Assembly: GCF_016861845.1 (NCBI RefSeq)
Contig: NZ_BOLV01000013.1
Location: 1 to 64,000, forward strand
DNA: 64,000 nt
Source of the DNA: Lacticaseibacillus suilingensis
GTDB lineage: Bacteria; Bacillota; Bacilli; Lactobacillales; Lactobacillaceae
Direction of reading: 5' to 3'
Translations under genes and position numbers: made by a program
Notes under the pieces: model-generated
Told to the model about the DNA's origin: nothing
The model's database searches: none
Seen by the model: only the letters and a program-made list of their open reading frames with translations
Shown: positions 55,930-64,000 of the stretch, piece by piece
Layout: every line of letters begins with the position of its first letter
Numbering within the stretch: position 1 is the first letter of the stretch

Positions 55930-56427
55930 TTATTCAGCTGGCTTCTCTTTCGGCTTCTTGGTGGAAGCCAAGGCCGGCTTGTTGTTCAGGTCGGTGCGCA
56001 CCACGAGCACGTCGCAGCGGGCATTGCGCGTTACGTATTCGGTGACGCTCCCAATTAACAAGCGTTCCACCGCGTTGAGCCCGGTGGCGCCAATCATGAT
56101 CAAATCAATATCTTTTTGCTTCGGGACATCGCGGGCAATAATCGTCTTCGGCGCGCCATATTCAATCGAGTAGCTGACTTTTTCCAAACCAGCCTTGTGG
56201 GCCTGTTCGATGTAGCCGCTCATGGTTTCCTTAGCGGTATCTGCGACTTGTTGCACCATTGCCGAGTCAAAACTTGAGACGTTGTTGAAGGCCCGCGTAT
56301 CGACAATGTGAATGAGGAATAATTCACCGTCATTACGTTTGGCCACTGCGACTGCTTTCTGGAATGCAAGCTCAGATTCGTATGAGCCATCAATTGCCAC
56401 TAGAATGTGCTTGTATTGTTGTAACAT
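55930..56427 (-). CDS. Universal stress protein UspA family
   Basis: This 165-residue protein has the Usp fold with the ATP-binding motif GATGLNAVERLLIGSVTEYV near residue 117 and the N-terminal HILVAIDGSYESELAF. A Lys/Pro-rich tail follows. Such proteins bind ATP and respond to stress. The start is ATG 56427, with GAGGTG upstream. Confidence 0.92.
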   Translation of the reverse strand: MLQQYKHILVAIDGSYESELAFQKAVAVAKRNDGELFLIHIVDTRAFNNVSSFDSAMVQQVADTAKETMSGYIEQAHKAGLEKVSYSIEYGAPKTIIARDVPKQKDIDLIMIGATGLNAVERLLIGSVTEYVTRNARCDVLVVRTDLNNKPALASTKKPKEKPAE

Positions 56428-56482
56428 CGCCATCACCTCTCTGTCTTAATTGTAGCCGAATCAGCCATGAAAGTACATGTTT

Positions 56483-56758
56483 TCAGGCTTCGCCGGCATA
56501 TTTGGCCACGCGTAGGCCGAGCAGCCCCGCCGCCAGCGCCCCCACCAGCAGCGCCGCCAGCTGCAACCACATCTCCGGCCACACTGCCGCGGCCACGGCC
56601 AGTAGGGTACTGATGGCAAAGACCGCACTGAAGCGAGCCAGTTCCTGTTGGTGCTTTGCTGAGATAGTGAGGCCCATAAAGTCGTGGCGGTGTCGATTGG
56701 TGTAAATGGTGAGAATGAAGAGCACAAGGGCATAAACTACGAAGATAATTCGAATCAT
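56483..56758 (-). CDS. Small membrane protein, 91 residues
   Basis: Not recognised. Three hydrophobic segments (about 2-17, 42-57 and 61-82) with a His/Arg-rich loop after the first. ATG 56758 follows AAAGGATAG and is chosen over ATGs at 56818, 56791 and 56776. Monocistronic. Confidence 0.7.
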   Translation of the reverse strand: MIRIIFVVYALVLFILTIYTNRHRHDFMGLTISAKHQQELARFSAVFAISTLLAVAAAVWPEMWLQLAALLVGALAAGLLGLRVAKYAGEA

Positions 56759-56901
56759 GAGGCTATCCTTTCGCATGCAAGTTGCTTTCATTTTAACGAA
56801 TAGGTGAGACGGATTCAATTTTTGCCTGCCGGGCTTGAATTAAACTTTGGTCACGGCGCCTCATTCGAGTATGATGACCCTGATGATAAGGAAGCGAGAA
56901 C

Positions 56902-57471
56902 ATGATGATTCAAACAAAGTGCCTGACGCTACGCCCTTTTACGGCAGCGGATTTACCGGCGTTCATGGCCATTCAACAAGATCCCGAGGTGAACCGCTTT
57001 TTGCCCTGGTTCATGCCGCAAAACCAGGCCGAGGGGCTGAAGCTACTTCACGAGCAGTACCTTGATCAGCCGGACGGTGAGGCACTGGCCATTTGTCTGC
57101 GGGCTACCGGCCAGGTGATTGGTTATGTGCATGCTGAAGCCAGTGAAGCCCATGATCTGGGCTACGGACTGCGGCGTTCAAGTTGGGGTCATGGCTATAT
57201 GATCGAAGCCGCCGCGGCACTGATTGTGGCACTGCCGGTCAGTGACTATCCTTTTTTGACCGCGACACATGACGTTAACAATCCCAAAAGCGGGGCGGTG
57301 ATGCAGCGGCTGGGGATGACTTATCAGTATACCTATCTGGAACAATGGCAGCCGAAAGATTTTCCGGTCCATTTTCGCTTGTACCTATTGAACCGCGATG
57401 GCAACCAGGACCGTCAGTATCTGAAGTATTGGCAGCAAACCGCGGCACATGAAGTCGAGTCTGGGCTGTAG
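56902..57471 (+). CDS. GNAT-family N-acetyltransferase (RimJ/RimL-like)
   Basis: This 189-residue enzyme has the pattern of the RimJ/RimL group: LTLRPFTAADLPAFMAIQQDPEVNRFL at the start, a middle GYGLRRSSWGHGYMIEA that forms the acetyl-CoA loop (R/Q-xxGxG/A, here SSWGHG), and the later VNNPKSGAVMQRLGM. It probably acetylates a protein N-terminus or a small amine. AAGGAAG precedes the ATG. Confidence 0.87.
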   Translation: MMIQTKCLTLRPFTAADLPAFMAIQQDPEVNRFLPWFMPQNQAEGLKLLHEQYLDQPDGEALAICLRATGQVIGYVHAEASEAHDLGYGLRRSSWGHGYMIEAAAALIVALPVSDYPFLTATHDVNNPKSGAVMQRLGMTYQYTYLEQWQPKDFPVHFRLYLLNRDGNQDRQYLKYWQQTAAHEVESGL

Positions 57472-57475
57472 GCAT

Positions 57476-57712
57476 AAAAAAAGACCGACATTTGTTGTCG
57501 GCCAAAGTCCGGAGACTTTTGTGAAAGACTAAGTGGTGCCGTTCTCTTCCCGAATTGTTGAAACCCGCAATTAAGCAAGTGGGCCCGGACGACGATCACG
57601 TTAGCGATTCAGTGAAAGAATCACACGGCAACCGCCACTTCTGGTCCCAAGGTATCGAGACTGTTCGGTCAACTAATTGGTGGGAAGCGCGTACACCTTA
57701 GGTAACTTCCAT
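57476..57712 (-). ncRNA. ssrS: Probable 6S RNA
   Basis: No gene lies in 57472-57807. On the minus strand a promoter and a terminator (GCCGAC..GTCGGTC, T7; 57476-57502) delimit an RNA of about 230 nt. Its 5' and 3' parts pair over a long distance (CTAAG with CTTAG, GTG with CAC, GCTTCCC with GGGAAG), giving a rod with internal bubbles. That shape and the position next to rarA fit 6S RNA, which holds the housekeeping RNA polymerase in stationary phase. Confidence 0.7.
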
Positions 57713-57718
57713 GGTTTT

Positions 57719-57747
57719 ACTTTAGCACCTTTAGCGTAAACTTGCAA
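57719..57747 (-). promoter_or_regulatory. Promoter of the probable 6S RNA
   Basis: On the minus strand, TTGCAA (57747-57742), 17-nt spacer, TAAAGT (57724-57719). Confidence 0.7.
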
Positions 57748-57807
57748 GATTTTGCGTCTTGGCTGGTGCGCACAAACCGCGGCTGATCGCCATTGGCAGC
57801 GCTTGCG

Positions 57808-59079
57808 CTAGCCTTGCTGGAGCTTGCGAAGTTTGGCCAGCTGCTGAGCGAGGGCTTGCTCGTATTTGCCGGTGGTTTTTGGCTCGTAGTAATGGGTATG
57901 GGCCAGGTTTTGCGGCATGTAGGTTTGCTTGACCCAGCCGCCCGGGTAATTGTGGGGCAACTTGTAGCCGACGCCGTGGCCCAGCGCTTTGGCTCCGGAA
58001 TAGTGCGCATCTTTGAGGTCAGCCGGAATTGGCCCGGCCTTGCCGGCTTCGACATCGGCGATGGCGGCATCAATGGCGCTAATCGCGGTGTTACTTTTCG
58101 GCGCCAGGCATAAGTCAATGACGGCATTGGCCAACGGAATCCGGCCTTCGGGCAGGCCCAGCCGCTCGGCGGCTTGAATCGCCGTTAGGGTGCGATTGGC
58201 GGTTTGCGGATTGGCCAAACCGACATCTTCATAGGCAATCACCAGCAGGCGCCGTAAAATGCTGGGCAAATCGCCGATCACAATCAGGCGGGCCAAATAA
58301 TGCAGCGCAGCATCAACATCTGAGCCGCGAATTGATTTTTGAAAGGCTGAAATCAGGTCATAGTGAGCGTCGCCATCGGCATCACCGTTCAAGGCGCGCT
58401 GCTGGAGCGACTGGTGCATCACGGCGGCGGTGAGTTGGATCTTGCCGTCAGTTGCTGGCGTCGATAGGGTCGCCAGCTCTAAGGCGTTCAACGCACTGCG
58501 CAAATCCCCATTGGTCGCTGAGGTGAGATAATCGCGGGCCTCTGTGGTCAGCTCAACAGGGTAGTCGCCTAAGCCGCGCTTTTTGTCCGCCAAGGCGCGA
58601 TCGACAGCGACGCCAATGTCTTCTGGCGTTAACGGGTGCACCTGAAAAATCTGGGTGCGACTGCGAATCGCGGGTTGAATACTGAGGTAGGGGTTTTCTG
58701 TGGTGGCCCCAATCAAAATAATGCGACCAGACTCCAGCGTGGGCAGGAGAAAATCCTGCTTGGTTTTGTCCAACCGATGGATTTCATCGAGTAGCAAAAT
58801 CACGGTGCCACTCATTTTAGCTTCTTCAGCGACAATTTGGAGGTCTTTTTTGGTGTCAGTGGCGGCATTGAGCATGCGAAAGGCATACTTGGTACTACCG
58901 GCGATGGCGCTGGCAATACTGGTTTTCCCAGTGCCAGGCGGGCCATAGAGAATCATGGAACTCAGGCGCTTCGCCAGTACCATCCGGCGAATGATTTGAC
59001 CTTCGCCGACCAAATGGGCTTGGCCAACGATTTCATCTAGGTTTTGCGGCCGCATGCGGTAGGCGAGTGGCTGTTGCAC
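57808..59079 (-). CDS. rarA: Replication-associated recombination protein RarA (MgsA)
   Basis: This 423-residue AAA+ ATPase acts at stalled replication forks. It begins PLAYRMRPQNLDEIVGQAHLVG and has Walker A GPPGTGKTS, Walker B LLLDEIHRL and the C-terminal sequence HNYPGGWVKQTYMP. GTG 59079 is chosen because AAAGGAG lies upstream; the in-frame ATG 59097 overlaps that site. Confidence 0.94.
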   Translation of the reverse strand: MQQPLAYRMRPQNLDEIVGQAHLVGEGQIIRRMVLAKRLSSMILYGPPGTGKTSIASAIAGSTKYAFRMLNAATDTKKDLQIVAEEAKMSGTVILLLDEIHRLDKTKQDFLLPTLESGRIILIGATTENPYLSIQPAIRSRTQIFQVHPLTPEDIGVAVDRALADKKRGLGDYPVELTTEARDYLTSATNGDLRSALNALELATLSTPATDGKIQLTAAVMHQSLQQRALNGDADGDAHYDLISAFQKSIRGSDVDAALHYLARLIVIGDLPSILRRLLVIAYEDVGLANPQTANRTLTAIQAAERLGLPEGRIPLANAVIDLCLAPKSNTAISAIDAAIADVEAGKAGPIPADLKDAHYSGAKALGHGVGYKLPHNYPGGWVKQTYMPQNLAHTHYYEPKTTGKYEQALAQQLAKLRKLQQG

Positions 59080-59186
59080 GGCAATCGCTCCTTTCAAGTT
59101 CAGTGTACCAGTGTCGGCGCGCCTTGCCCAATGGCGTCGGCGTGAAGGCCATAGAAAAAGCGCCCCTGGAAGGTAGCGCTACGGCG

Positions 59187-59624
59187 TTAACTGAAAAAGT
59201 GGAACCACCCTTTTTTCTCCGGTTTCGGCGCCGGGGTTTCAGGCGCAGGCAGGTCAATGTTTGGCTGATTGATGGCCTGGCGCGCCACCAGCAACACGCC
59301 GCTACCTTCAGGACGCAGGTTGGCGGTGCCGTCATTGACCATGGTGAATTGGATGTTGGCTTTACTGGCTGCGGTCATGTAAGGCGCCGTGAGGTCGGGC
59401 CCCATTTTACCGTTAATCAGGAGCTTGTAATCACTGCCTTGATGTGCCGTCAGGGCGTTCTGCATGGCGGTCAAGGCGCGGGGCAGTTCGATGTCCTGAT
59501 TGCGGACCCGCAAAAAGACGCGCTCCCGCAGCGAGCCTAAATACTGACGGCGCTCATCTGGGTTGGTCTGTGGCGGTCCGTAAATGCTATTATTAAGATG
59601 TTGCTGAAGATCATCGTCAGCCAT
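59187..59624 (-). CDS. YueI-family (DUF1694) protein, second copy
   Basis: This 145-residue protein shares with 51489-51869 the start of the family (PDERRQYLGSLRERVFLRV), YKLLING and IQFTMVNDG. It has an extra Pro-rich tail ending KKGWFHFF. ATG 59624 follows AGGAGG by 7 nt. Function unknown. Confidence 0.83.
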   Translation of the reverse strand: MADDDLQQHLNNSIYGPPQTNPDERRQYLGSLRERVFLRVRNQDIELPRALTAMQNALTAHQGSDYKLLINGKMGPDLTAPYMTAASKANIQFTMVNDGTANLRPEGSGVLLVARQAINQPNIDLPAPETPAPKPEKKGWFHFFS

Positions 59625-59692
59625 GTCAGGTCCTCCTTGGTTGCGGTTGCAACCGGGTTTACCCATGATTATAGCATAGGGAGGCGAAAGCG

Positions 59693-60313
59693 ATGTTTAC
59701 GGATCAAGACTTTACGGTATTTGATGTGCCAACCTTAACTGGCCGGCTGGCGCTGATTCGCAGTCAATTGGACCCGAAGTTTGAACAAGTCGGGGCTTCG
59801 CTGCAAACCACGCTGGCTGATGCCGGTTTGACGGCGTTGACCCTGCATGTGGCCAAGCACCTGCGCCGGCATAAGAATCCGCCGCCGAATACCTGGTTGG
59901 CACTGGCGCCCAGTACCCGCGGCTACAAAATGACCCCACATTTGGAAGTGGGGTTGTGGGATGACCGGCTGTTCGTGTGGGTGGCCGTGCTGCAAGAAGC
60001 CAAACGCGCCGGGGCGAAGGTGCCGTTTGATACGCTCCGCACCTTGGCGAGCCGGTTGCCGACCGATAGTGAACTGGCGGCTGATCACACTAAAAAGGCG
60101 GTGTTGCCGCTGGATTTGAACAACTTCGACTTGCTAGCGCGCCGGTATCAAACGCAAACCAAAGCGGAGTTTCTGGTCGGCAAAACCTATCTGCGCGGCG
60201 ATCCGCTGTTTGCCGACCCGGAAGAGTTATGGGCGGATATTCAGACGCGGGTGGTGCGGCTGGCGCCTTACTTTCAAGCCCTGCTCAAAGCGAATGCATC
60301 AAAAAAGCAGTGA
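59693..60313 (+). CDS. DUF1054 (YktB-family) protein
   Basis: This 206-residue soluble protein matches the YktB family: F..F.....L..R...IR..LDPKFEQVG at the start and HVAKHLRRHKNPPPNTWLALAPSTRGYKM in the middle. Function unknown. GGGAGGCG precedes the ATG. Confidence 0.83.
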   Translation: MFTDQDFTVFDVPTLTGRLALIRSQLDPKFEQVGASLQTTLADAGLTALTLHVAKHLRRHKNPPPNTWLALAPSTRGYKMTPHLEVGLWDDRLFVWVAVLQEAKRAGAKVPFDTLRTLASRLPTDSELAADHTKKAVLPLDLNNFDLLARRYQTQTKAEFLVGKTYLRGDPLFADPEELWADIQTRVVRLAPYFQALLKANASKKQ

Positions 60314-60339
60314 TTGCTCTGGGCAATCACCGCTTTTTT
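60300..60339. terminator. Bidirectional terminator
   Basis: AAAAAGC-GTGATTGC pairs with GCAATCAC-GCTTTTT between convergent genes. Confidence 0.85.
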
Positions 60340-60670
60340 ATAGCTTGCCGCGGGCGTATAACGCGCGGATGGTAGTTTGAACCGCCAGCAGCGTGTGGTG
60401 TGCGTCCGCTTTGAATGCCGGAACTAACTCAGTGGTGGTGGGAGTCTTCGCCTGATAAAGGGTCTGACCGGTGATATCGGTGATGATCAAGCCGGTTGCG
60501 GAGAGCTTCGCGGTGAGATAGCCACCTTCGCTGCCTTCATCAAGCAGCTCTTGAATCCAGTTTTGCAGCCCGCCAGCAATTACGGCGTCCAAGGTGGTCG
60601 GCTGGCCATTCGCCTGCGCTTTTTGGACTAGGGATTCGGCCTGGGCCACGGTTTCAGGAATTTCGTGCAT
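60338..60670 (-). CDS. Hypothetical protein, 110 residues
   Basis: Not recognised. A soluble, slightly acidic alpha/beta protein without Cys. ATG 60670 follows AGAAGG and is preferred over 60703. It lies between a terminator and the PuuD-like gene in the same orientation, 51 nt downstream of it. Confidence 0.65.
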   Translation of the reverse strand: MHEIPETVAQAESLVQKAQANGQPTTLDAVIAGGLQNWIQELLDEGSEGGYLTAKLSATGLIITDITGQTLYQAKTPTTTELVPAFKADAHHTLLAVQTTIRALYARGKL

Positions 60671-60721
60671 GGTTAAGCCTTCTTTCTGGCCACAGCATAC
60701 CACAAGTGGCTGCTGCTTGCC

Positions 60722-61492
60722 TTACGCGGAAACGGCGGTCGTTGCCGCGACGTGGCCTGCTTGCGCGCGTTCAATCAATTGCTTGAAAGGCGCGAGCTGC
60801 GCCCGATCAGCTTCCCACAGGTTTTCTGGATGCCACTGCACCGCCAAAATCTGGGCGTGCGCAGGGTCTTCCAAGGCTTCGATCACACCATCTGGGGCAG
60901 TGGCGGCCACTTTGAGACCAGACGCCACGTCCTTCACGGCTTCATGATGACGTGAGTTGACATAAGCGCGCTGGCCAATCATGCCCACCAGACTACTATC
61001 AGCCTTCATGATCACATGATGCGTGGGGTACTGGCCAGCCGCGGCTTGGGCGTGGCGCAGACTGGCATGCGGGTCTTGACTCGGCAGATCCTGATACAAG
61101 GTGCCACCCATGGCCACATTGAGAATTTGCATCCCGCGGCAGATGGCCATGATTGGCTTATGCGCCGCCAAGGTCGCTTTAATCAGCGCCAGCTCGAAGC
61201 AGTCTTTCGGGTACACAGTGCGACCGATTTCTGGCCGGGGTTCTTCGCCGTAAAAAGTGGGATCGACATCAGGCCCGCCTGGTAGGAGCAACGCGTCGAA
61301 GGTAGCGACGTAAGCCGCAGCCATTTCCGCCGCCAGGTGGGTATCATCAGGAAAGGGCAGAATCAGCGGCGCCCCACCAGCCGCCAGCACCGCGTTTTTC
61401 AACGGGCGCGGGGCCATATCGGCGAATTGGTCATTCACAGCGGTCATCGGTTCAGTTAACGTGTCAGCAGTAAAAGCAATAATGGGGCGCAT
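60722..61492 (-). CDS. Class I glutamine amidotransferase-like hydrolase (peptidase C26, PuuD-like)
   Basis: This 256-residue enzyme has the nucleophile elbow AICRGMQILN, GGPDVDPTFYGEEP near residue 72 and a late VQWHPE with the catalytic His. It is closest to gamma-glutamyl-GABA hydrolases, which release GABA or similar amines from gamma-glutamyl conjugates. The usual partner puu genes are absent. It is not GatD, which is shorter and of another branch. Confidence 0.88.
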   Translation of the reverse strand: MRPIIAFTADTLTEPMTAVNDQFADMAPRPLKNAVLAAGGAPLILPFPDDTHLAAEMAAAYVATFDALLLPGGPDVDPTFYGEEPRPEIGRTVYPKDCFELALIKATLAAHKPIMAICRGMQILNVAMGGTLYQDLPSQDPHASLRHAQAAAGQYPTHHVIMKADSSLVGMIGQRAYVNSRHHEAVKDVASGLKVAATAPDGVIEALEDPAHAQILAVQWHPENLWEADRAQLAPFKQLIERAQAGHVAATTAVSA

Positions 61493-61583
61493 TCAATCGA
61501 TCCTTTCGGCATAATATTCTGCTAGTTTAAGGCAACCGAAAAGAAAGTCAAGCGCTCATTGTATTTGCTCAATAGAACACGTA

Positions 61584-62207
61584 TTAGGCGTTGATAAAGA
61601 AGTCATCGTTGGCGGCCAGCAAGTCAACAAAACCCGGGACATATTCGGTCCGGTTCCAATCCCGCTGCCATTCGCAGGCGAGCTGGGCGTTGGTGATTAA
61701 GTTGGCGCCAGCTTGTTCAACGCGGCGCAGGGCGGTTTCGTGGGCCAAAGGTGACGTGCCACCAACCGCATCCACCACGGGATAAACCTGGTAACCTTCG
61801 CGCAGGGCGTCCAGGGCCGGGAAAGTTAAACACGCCTCGGTCCAAAGCGCACACATCACGAGTTTTTTGTGGTCTGTTCTCGCCACGGCTTCATGGAAGG
61901 CTTGATCCTCCCAGGCGTTGATACTGGTGCGATCGTAACTTGGCTGGGCCGGCATCAAGTCCCGCAATACCTTCAGCGTGTCCTGATTGCGCCCGGATTT
62001 GACGTTAACGGTACTGAGAATAATCGGCACGTGATACAGCTGCGCCAGTTGGATGGTCATCTTGACGTTGCGAATTAACTGCGGATGAGGCATCGATTGA
62101 ATTGAAGCTACTTGGGTCGGTTGATAATCAATCACCAATAAAGCGGCATTTTCAGGGGTCAACAGGGCGTCTGTCGCCGGGTCGCGGCGGGGATAACTGG
62201 TCATCAT
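61584..62207 (-). CDS. Isochorismatase-family hydrolase (YcaC-like)
   Basis: This 207-residue cysteine hydrolase has the catalytic Asp in LLVIDYQPTQVA and the nucleophile Cys in CALWTEACLTFPALDALREGY. The latter and the overall length are typical of YcaC-like proteins. Substrate unknown. GGAGGCG precedes ATG 62207. Confidence 0.87.
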   Translation of the reverse strand: MMTSYPRRDPATDALLTPENAALLVIDYQPTQVASIQSMPHPQLIRNVKMTIQLAQLYHVPIILSTVNVKSGRNQDTLKVLRDLMPAQPSYDRTSINAWEDQAFHEAVARTDHKKLVMCALWTEACLTFPALDALREGYQVYPVVDAVGGTSPLAHETALRRVEQAGANLITNAQLACEWQRDWNRTEYVPGFVDLLAANDDFFINA

Positions 62208-62331
62208 AATCGCCTCCAGATTAAAATTTTGCTAGAACACCTGCATTGTATAAACCCAGGTCAGGAAAAGAAAGCAAAGCGACTCGCCTGATTTGCGATT
62301 AAAGAACCGTGATAATCAAATGAAGAAATGA

Positions 62332-62370
62332 GCAAAGCGCTTACATTCATCGCAAAATCGGTGTTATATT
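62332..62370 (+). promoter_or_regulatory. CcpA (cre) site overlapping a promoter
   Basis: GCAAAGCGCTTACA at 62332-62345 matches 12 of 14 bases of the cre consensus. It overlaps TTACAT (62341-62346), which with TATATT (62365-62370, 18-nt spacer) forms a possible promoter. Glucose repression of the secreted glycosidase is expected. Confidence 0.65.
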
Positions 62371-62441
62371 CCTTGTGGTGCGACATGCGCGCCGACCATC
62401 TGATAGACCCGGTATGGGTTTCAACATTGGAGGAGATAGAG

Positions 62442-64000
62442 ATGGAGAAAAAACACTTTAAGATGTATAAATCTGGCAAGTCCTGGGTCGTTGCCGGGAT
62501 TGCGGTTTGGGGCTTGGTCAGTGCTGGTGGGGGCATCAGCAACCAAACCGTGCAGGCGGCAACGGACCCGGCGACCACAGCTGTCGCCCCAGATGACAAG
62601 GCGGCAGCTGGTGCCAAGGTTGACACTGAAGCCGCGCCTGCCAGTGAGGCCGAGACCGCACCGGCAGCGACTGAAACAAAGACAACCGCAGCCACACCGG
62701 CAGAGACACCAGTGCCAGCAACCGCCGCCCAAGCGCAGGCCGAGCAGCCGGCCGCTACCGAACCAACGGCGAAAGTGGCCACGGCGCCTGTAGCTGCCAC
62801 CAAACAGGCGGTGGCCCCAGCGCCAGCCGCTCCAGCGGCCAAGACCACTGCCACAGTGACCACTGATGCGACGGTTGACGCCGCCACCAAGGCTTTGGCG
62901 GATCAAGCGACTGCGGCTTTGACCAAAGCCGGGGTCAGTTTTGATCAGATTCATTATGGCTTAGCCACCGACGCCACCACCACGAAGGCCGTCGCTGATC
63001 TCCACGGCGCGGCAGTCACGACGCTGAATGCCAATGGTTACCTGCTCAAAGCCGGTACTGTCGACAAGCAAACAGTGCTGGCGGTGCAAGGGACCGATGC
63101 CACTGGGCTCTTTTACGCCTTGAATGATCTGATTAACCGGGCCCAGGCTAAAGCGGATCTGAGCCACGTTGATGTGTATGAATCACCGCAAATGAGCATT
63201 CGTGGGGTCATCGAAGGCTTTTATGGCCAACCATGGTCTGATCAGGCCCGCAAAGAGTTGTTTGCCTTCATGGGTGAGCACCGCATGAACACCTACATTT
63301 ACTCACCAAAAGACGATAACTATCTGCGGAAGAACTGGCGCGACTTGTATCCCAATGATGCCCTGGCGACCATCAAGTCATTAGTGGATGAAGCCAACCG
63401 CAACCACGTCAGCTTTGTTTATACCTTGTCGCCAGGCAACGACATTACCTATTCCAGTCAGGCTGATTATGATGCCACGGTGGCCAAGTTCAACCAGCTG
63501 CGCAGCATCGGGGTGACCCAGTTCTACATTGCGCTGGATGATATTCCGCTTAGTGTGACCCCTGCTGATCAGGCCAAGTTCCCGGCCCATGCCACGCCAA
63601 ATTATGCCTATAATCAGTGGTCGACGTTAGCCGATGCGCAGTCATATTACCTGAACCGGGTAGAGCGTGACTATATCCAGGCCAACCAGCTGCCTGACTT
63701 GTGGCTAGTGCCAACGAACTACAATGGCTCGGCGCGCGATCCGTTCAAGGAAGCGCAAGGTCAATCACTGGATTCGAACATTCGCATGCAGTGGACCGGC
63801 GAAGGCGTCTTTTCTGGGACCCTGAGTGCCGACTCAATCACCAAGGCGAAAGAAACTTATAACACTGACCATATGTTCATTTGGGACAATTTCCCTGTCA
63901 ACGACTCGAACCAGGACCGGTTGTATCTGAATCCCGTGAGTGGCCGGGCAGACGATTTGTATCAGGTGACTGACGGCTTTACCGCTAACCCGATGATTGA
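62442..64000 (+). CDS. Secreted GH84 beta-N-acetylglucosaminidase (partial)
   Basis: The visible 519 residues start with a KxYKxGKxW-type signal (KMYKSGKSWVVAGIAVWG), an Ala/Thr/Pro-rich linker to about residue 145, an N-terminal helper domain and the GH84 catalytic domain from about residue 250 (RGVIEGFYGQPWSDQARKEL). The paired catalytic Asp366-Asp367 lie in YIALDDIP. GH84 enzymes remove terminal GlcNAc from glycans or mucins. The frame runs off the window, so any C-terminal wall anchor is unseen. GGAGG precedes ATG 62442. Confidence 0.92.
   Translation, partial: MEKKHFKMYKSGKSWVVAGIAVWGLVSAGGGISNQTVQAATDPATTAVAPDDKAAAGAKVDTEAAPASEAETAPAATETKTTAATPAETPVPATAAQAQAEQPAATEPTAKVATAPVAATKQAVAPAPAAPAAKTTATVTTDATVDAATKALADQATAALTKAGVSFDQIHYGLATDATTTKAVADLHGAAVTTLNANGYLLKAGTVDKQTVLAVQGTDATGLFYALNDLINRAQAKADLSHVDVYESPQMSIRGVIEGFYGQPWSDQARKELFAFMGEHRMNTYIYSPKDDNYLRKNWRDLYPNDALATIKSLVDEANRNHVSFVYTLSPGNDITYSSQADYDATVAKFNQLRSIGVTQFYIALDDIPLSVTPADQAKFPAHATPNYAYNQWSTLADAQSYYLNRVERDYIQANQLPDLWLVPTNYNGSARDPFKEAQGQSLDSNIRMQWTGEGVFSGTLSADSITKAKETYNTDHMFIWDNFPVNDSNQDRLYLNPVSGRADDLYQVTDGFTANPMI

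Noticed and set aside
60722-61492. GatD partner for MurT
   Set aside because: The length and motifs are PuuD-like (peptidase C26) and it lies 36 kb away from murT.
61545-61560. Possible cre site upstream of the PuuD-like gene
   Set aside because: TCAAGCGCTCATTG keeps the CG centre but lacks the conserved ends in either orientation.
62261-62954. Minus-strand frames of 177-209 codons opposite the GH84 start
   Set aside because: They mirror the Ala/Thr/Pro-rich linker of the real gene and consist of low-complexity Gly, Arg, Ala and Val runs.

Overview
The window is a chromosomal segment of a fairly high-GC Lactobacillaceae. The evidence is a conserved Firmicutes order tdk-prfA-prmC-tsaC-glyA-upp-atpBEFHAGDC followed by DUF1146, mbl, epuA and yidD, a SufCDSUB cluster, a methionine T-box in front of a MetQNI transporter, a KxYKxGKxW-type signal peptide and frequent TTG/GTG starts. 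Base composition fits the Lacticaseibacillus or Schleiferilactobacillus side of the family; the species cannot be named from the sequence alone.

Layout. 1-976 is the right end of a prophage (holin tail, endolysin). 977-1596 is non-coding. 1597-15188 holds small accessory and housekeeping genes: a Doc/Fic-like protein with a degenerate motif, a secreted nuclease, an oxidoreductase, an OPT transporter, a DsrE protein, a dipeptidase, tRNA-Glu, two identical tRNA-Gln, an ASCH protein and several small membrane proteins, two of them below 50 residues. 15259-19637 is a TetR-controlled heterodimeric ABC exporter with a double operator. 20022-24426 carries a VOC protein, a serine hydrolase, ManA and a MurT without a neighbouring GatD. 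24587-30223 is the tdk-to-upp block and 31116-37551 the F1Fo ATP synthase. 38422-42484 is a cell-shape block (mbl, epuA, yidD, rodA with an in-frame stop), a GcvH-like protein and an ArsC-like protein lacking its nucleophilic Cys. 42516-45493 is the methionine transporter, 45921-46589 a secreted metalloprotease, 46658-51476 the SUF system. 51489-64000 holds regulators, a DUF805/XpaC-like pair, UspA, a probable 6S RNA next to rarA, and several catabolic genes, ending inside a secreted GH84 enzyme with a likely CcpA site.

The strongest unexplained signal is two families of structured intergenic repeats. Family A is about 125 nt: three copies plus a fragment after upp (30228-30621) and two copies plus a fragment after metI (45496-45796). 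Each copy folds into one long hairpin with a fixed internal motif, while the paired arms change sequence together. Family B is about 235-250 nt: one copy after the ABC exporter (19649-19882) and two copies in opposite orientation after atpC (37622-37859 and 38080-38312). Each B copy has a closing stem and three inner hairpins. The three hairpins keep recognisable inner sequences, but their stems are rewritten with full pairing in every copy. This covariation inside one genome implies selection or correction acting on the fold, as for an RNA or a protein-recognised cruciform. I cannot assign either family to a named element.
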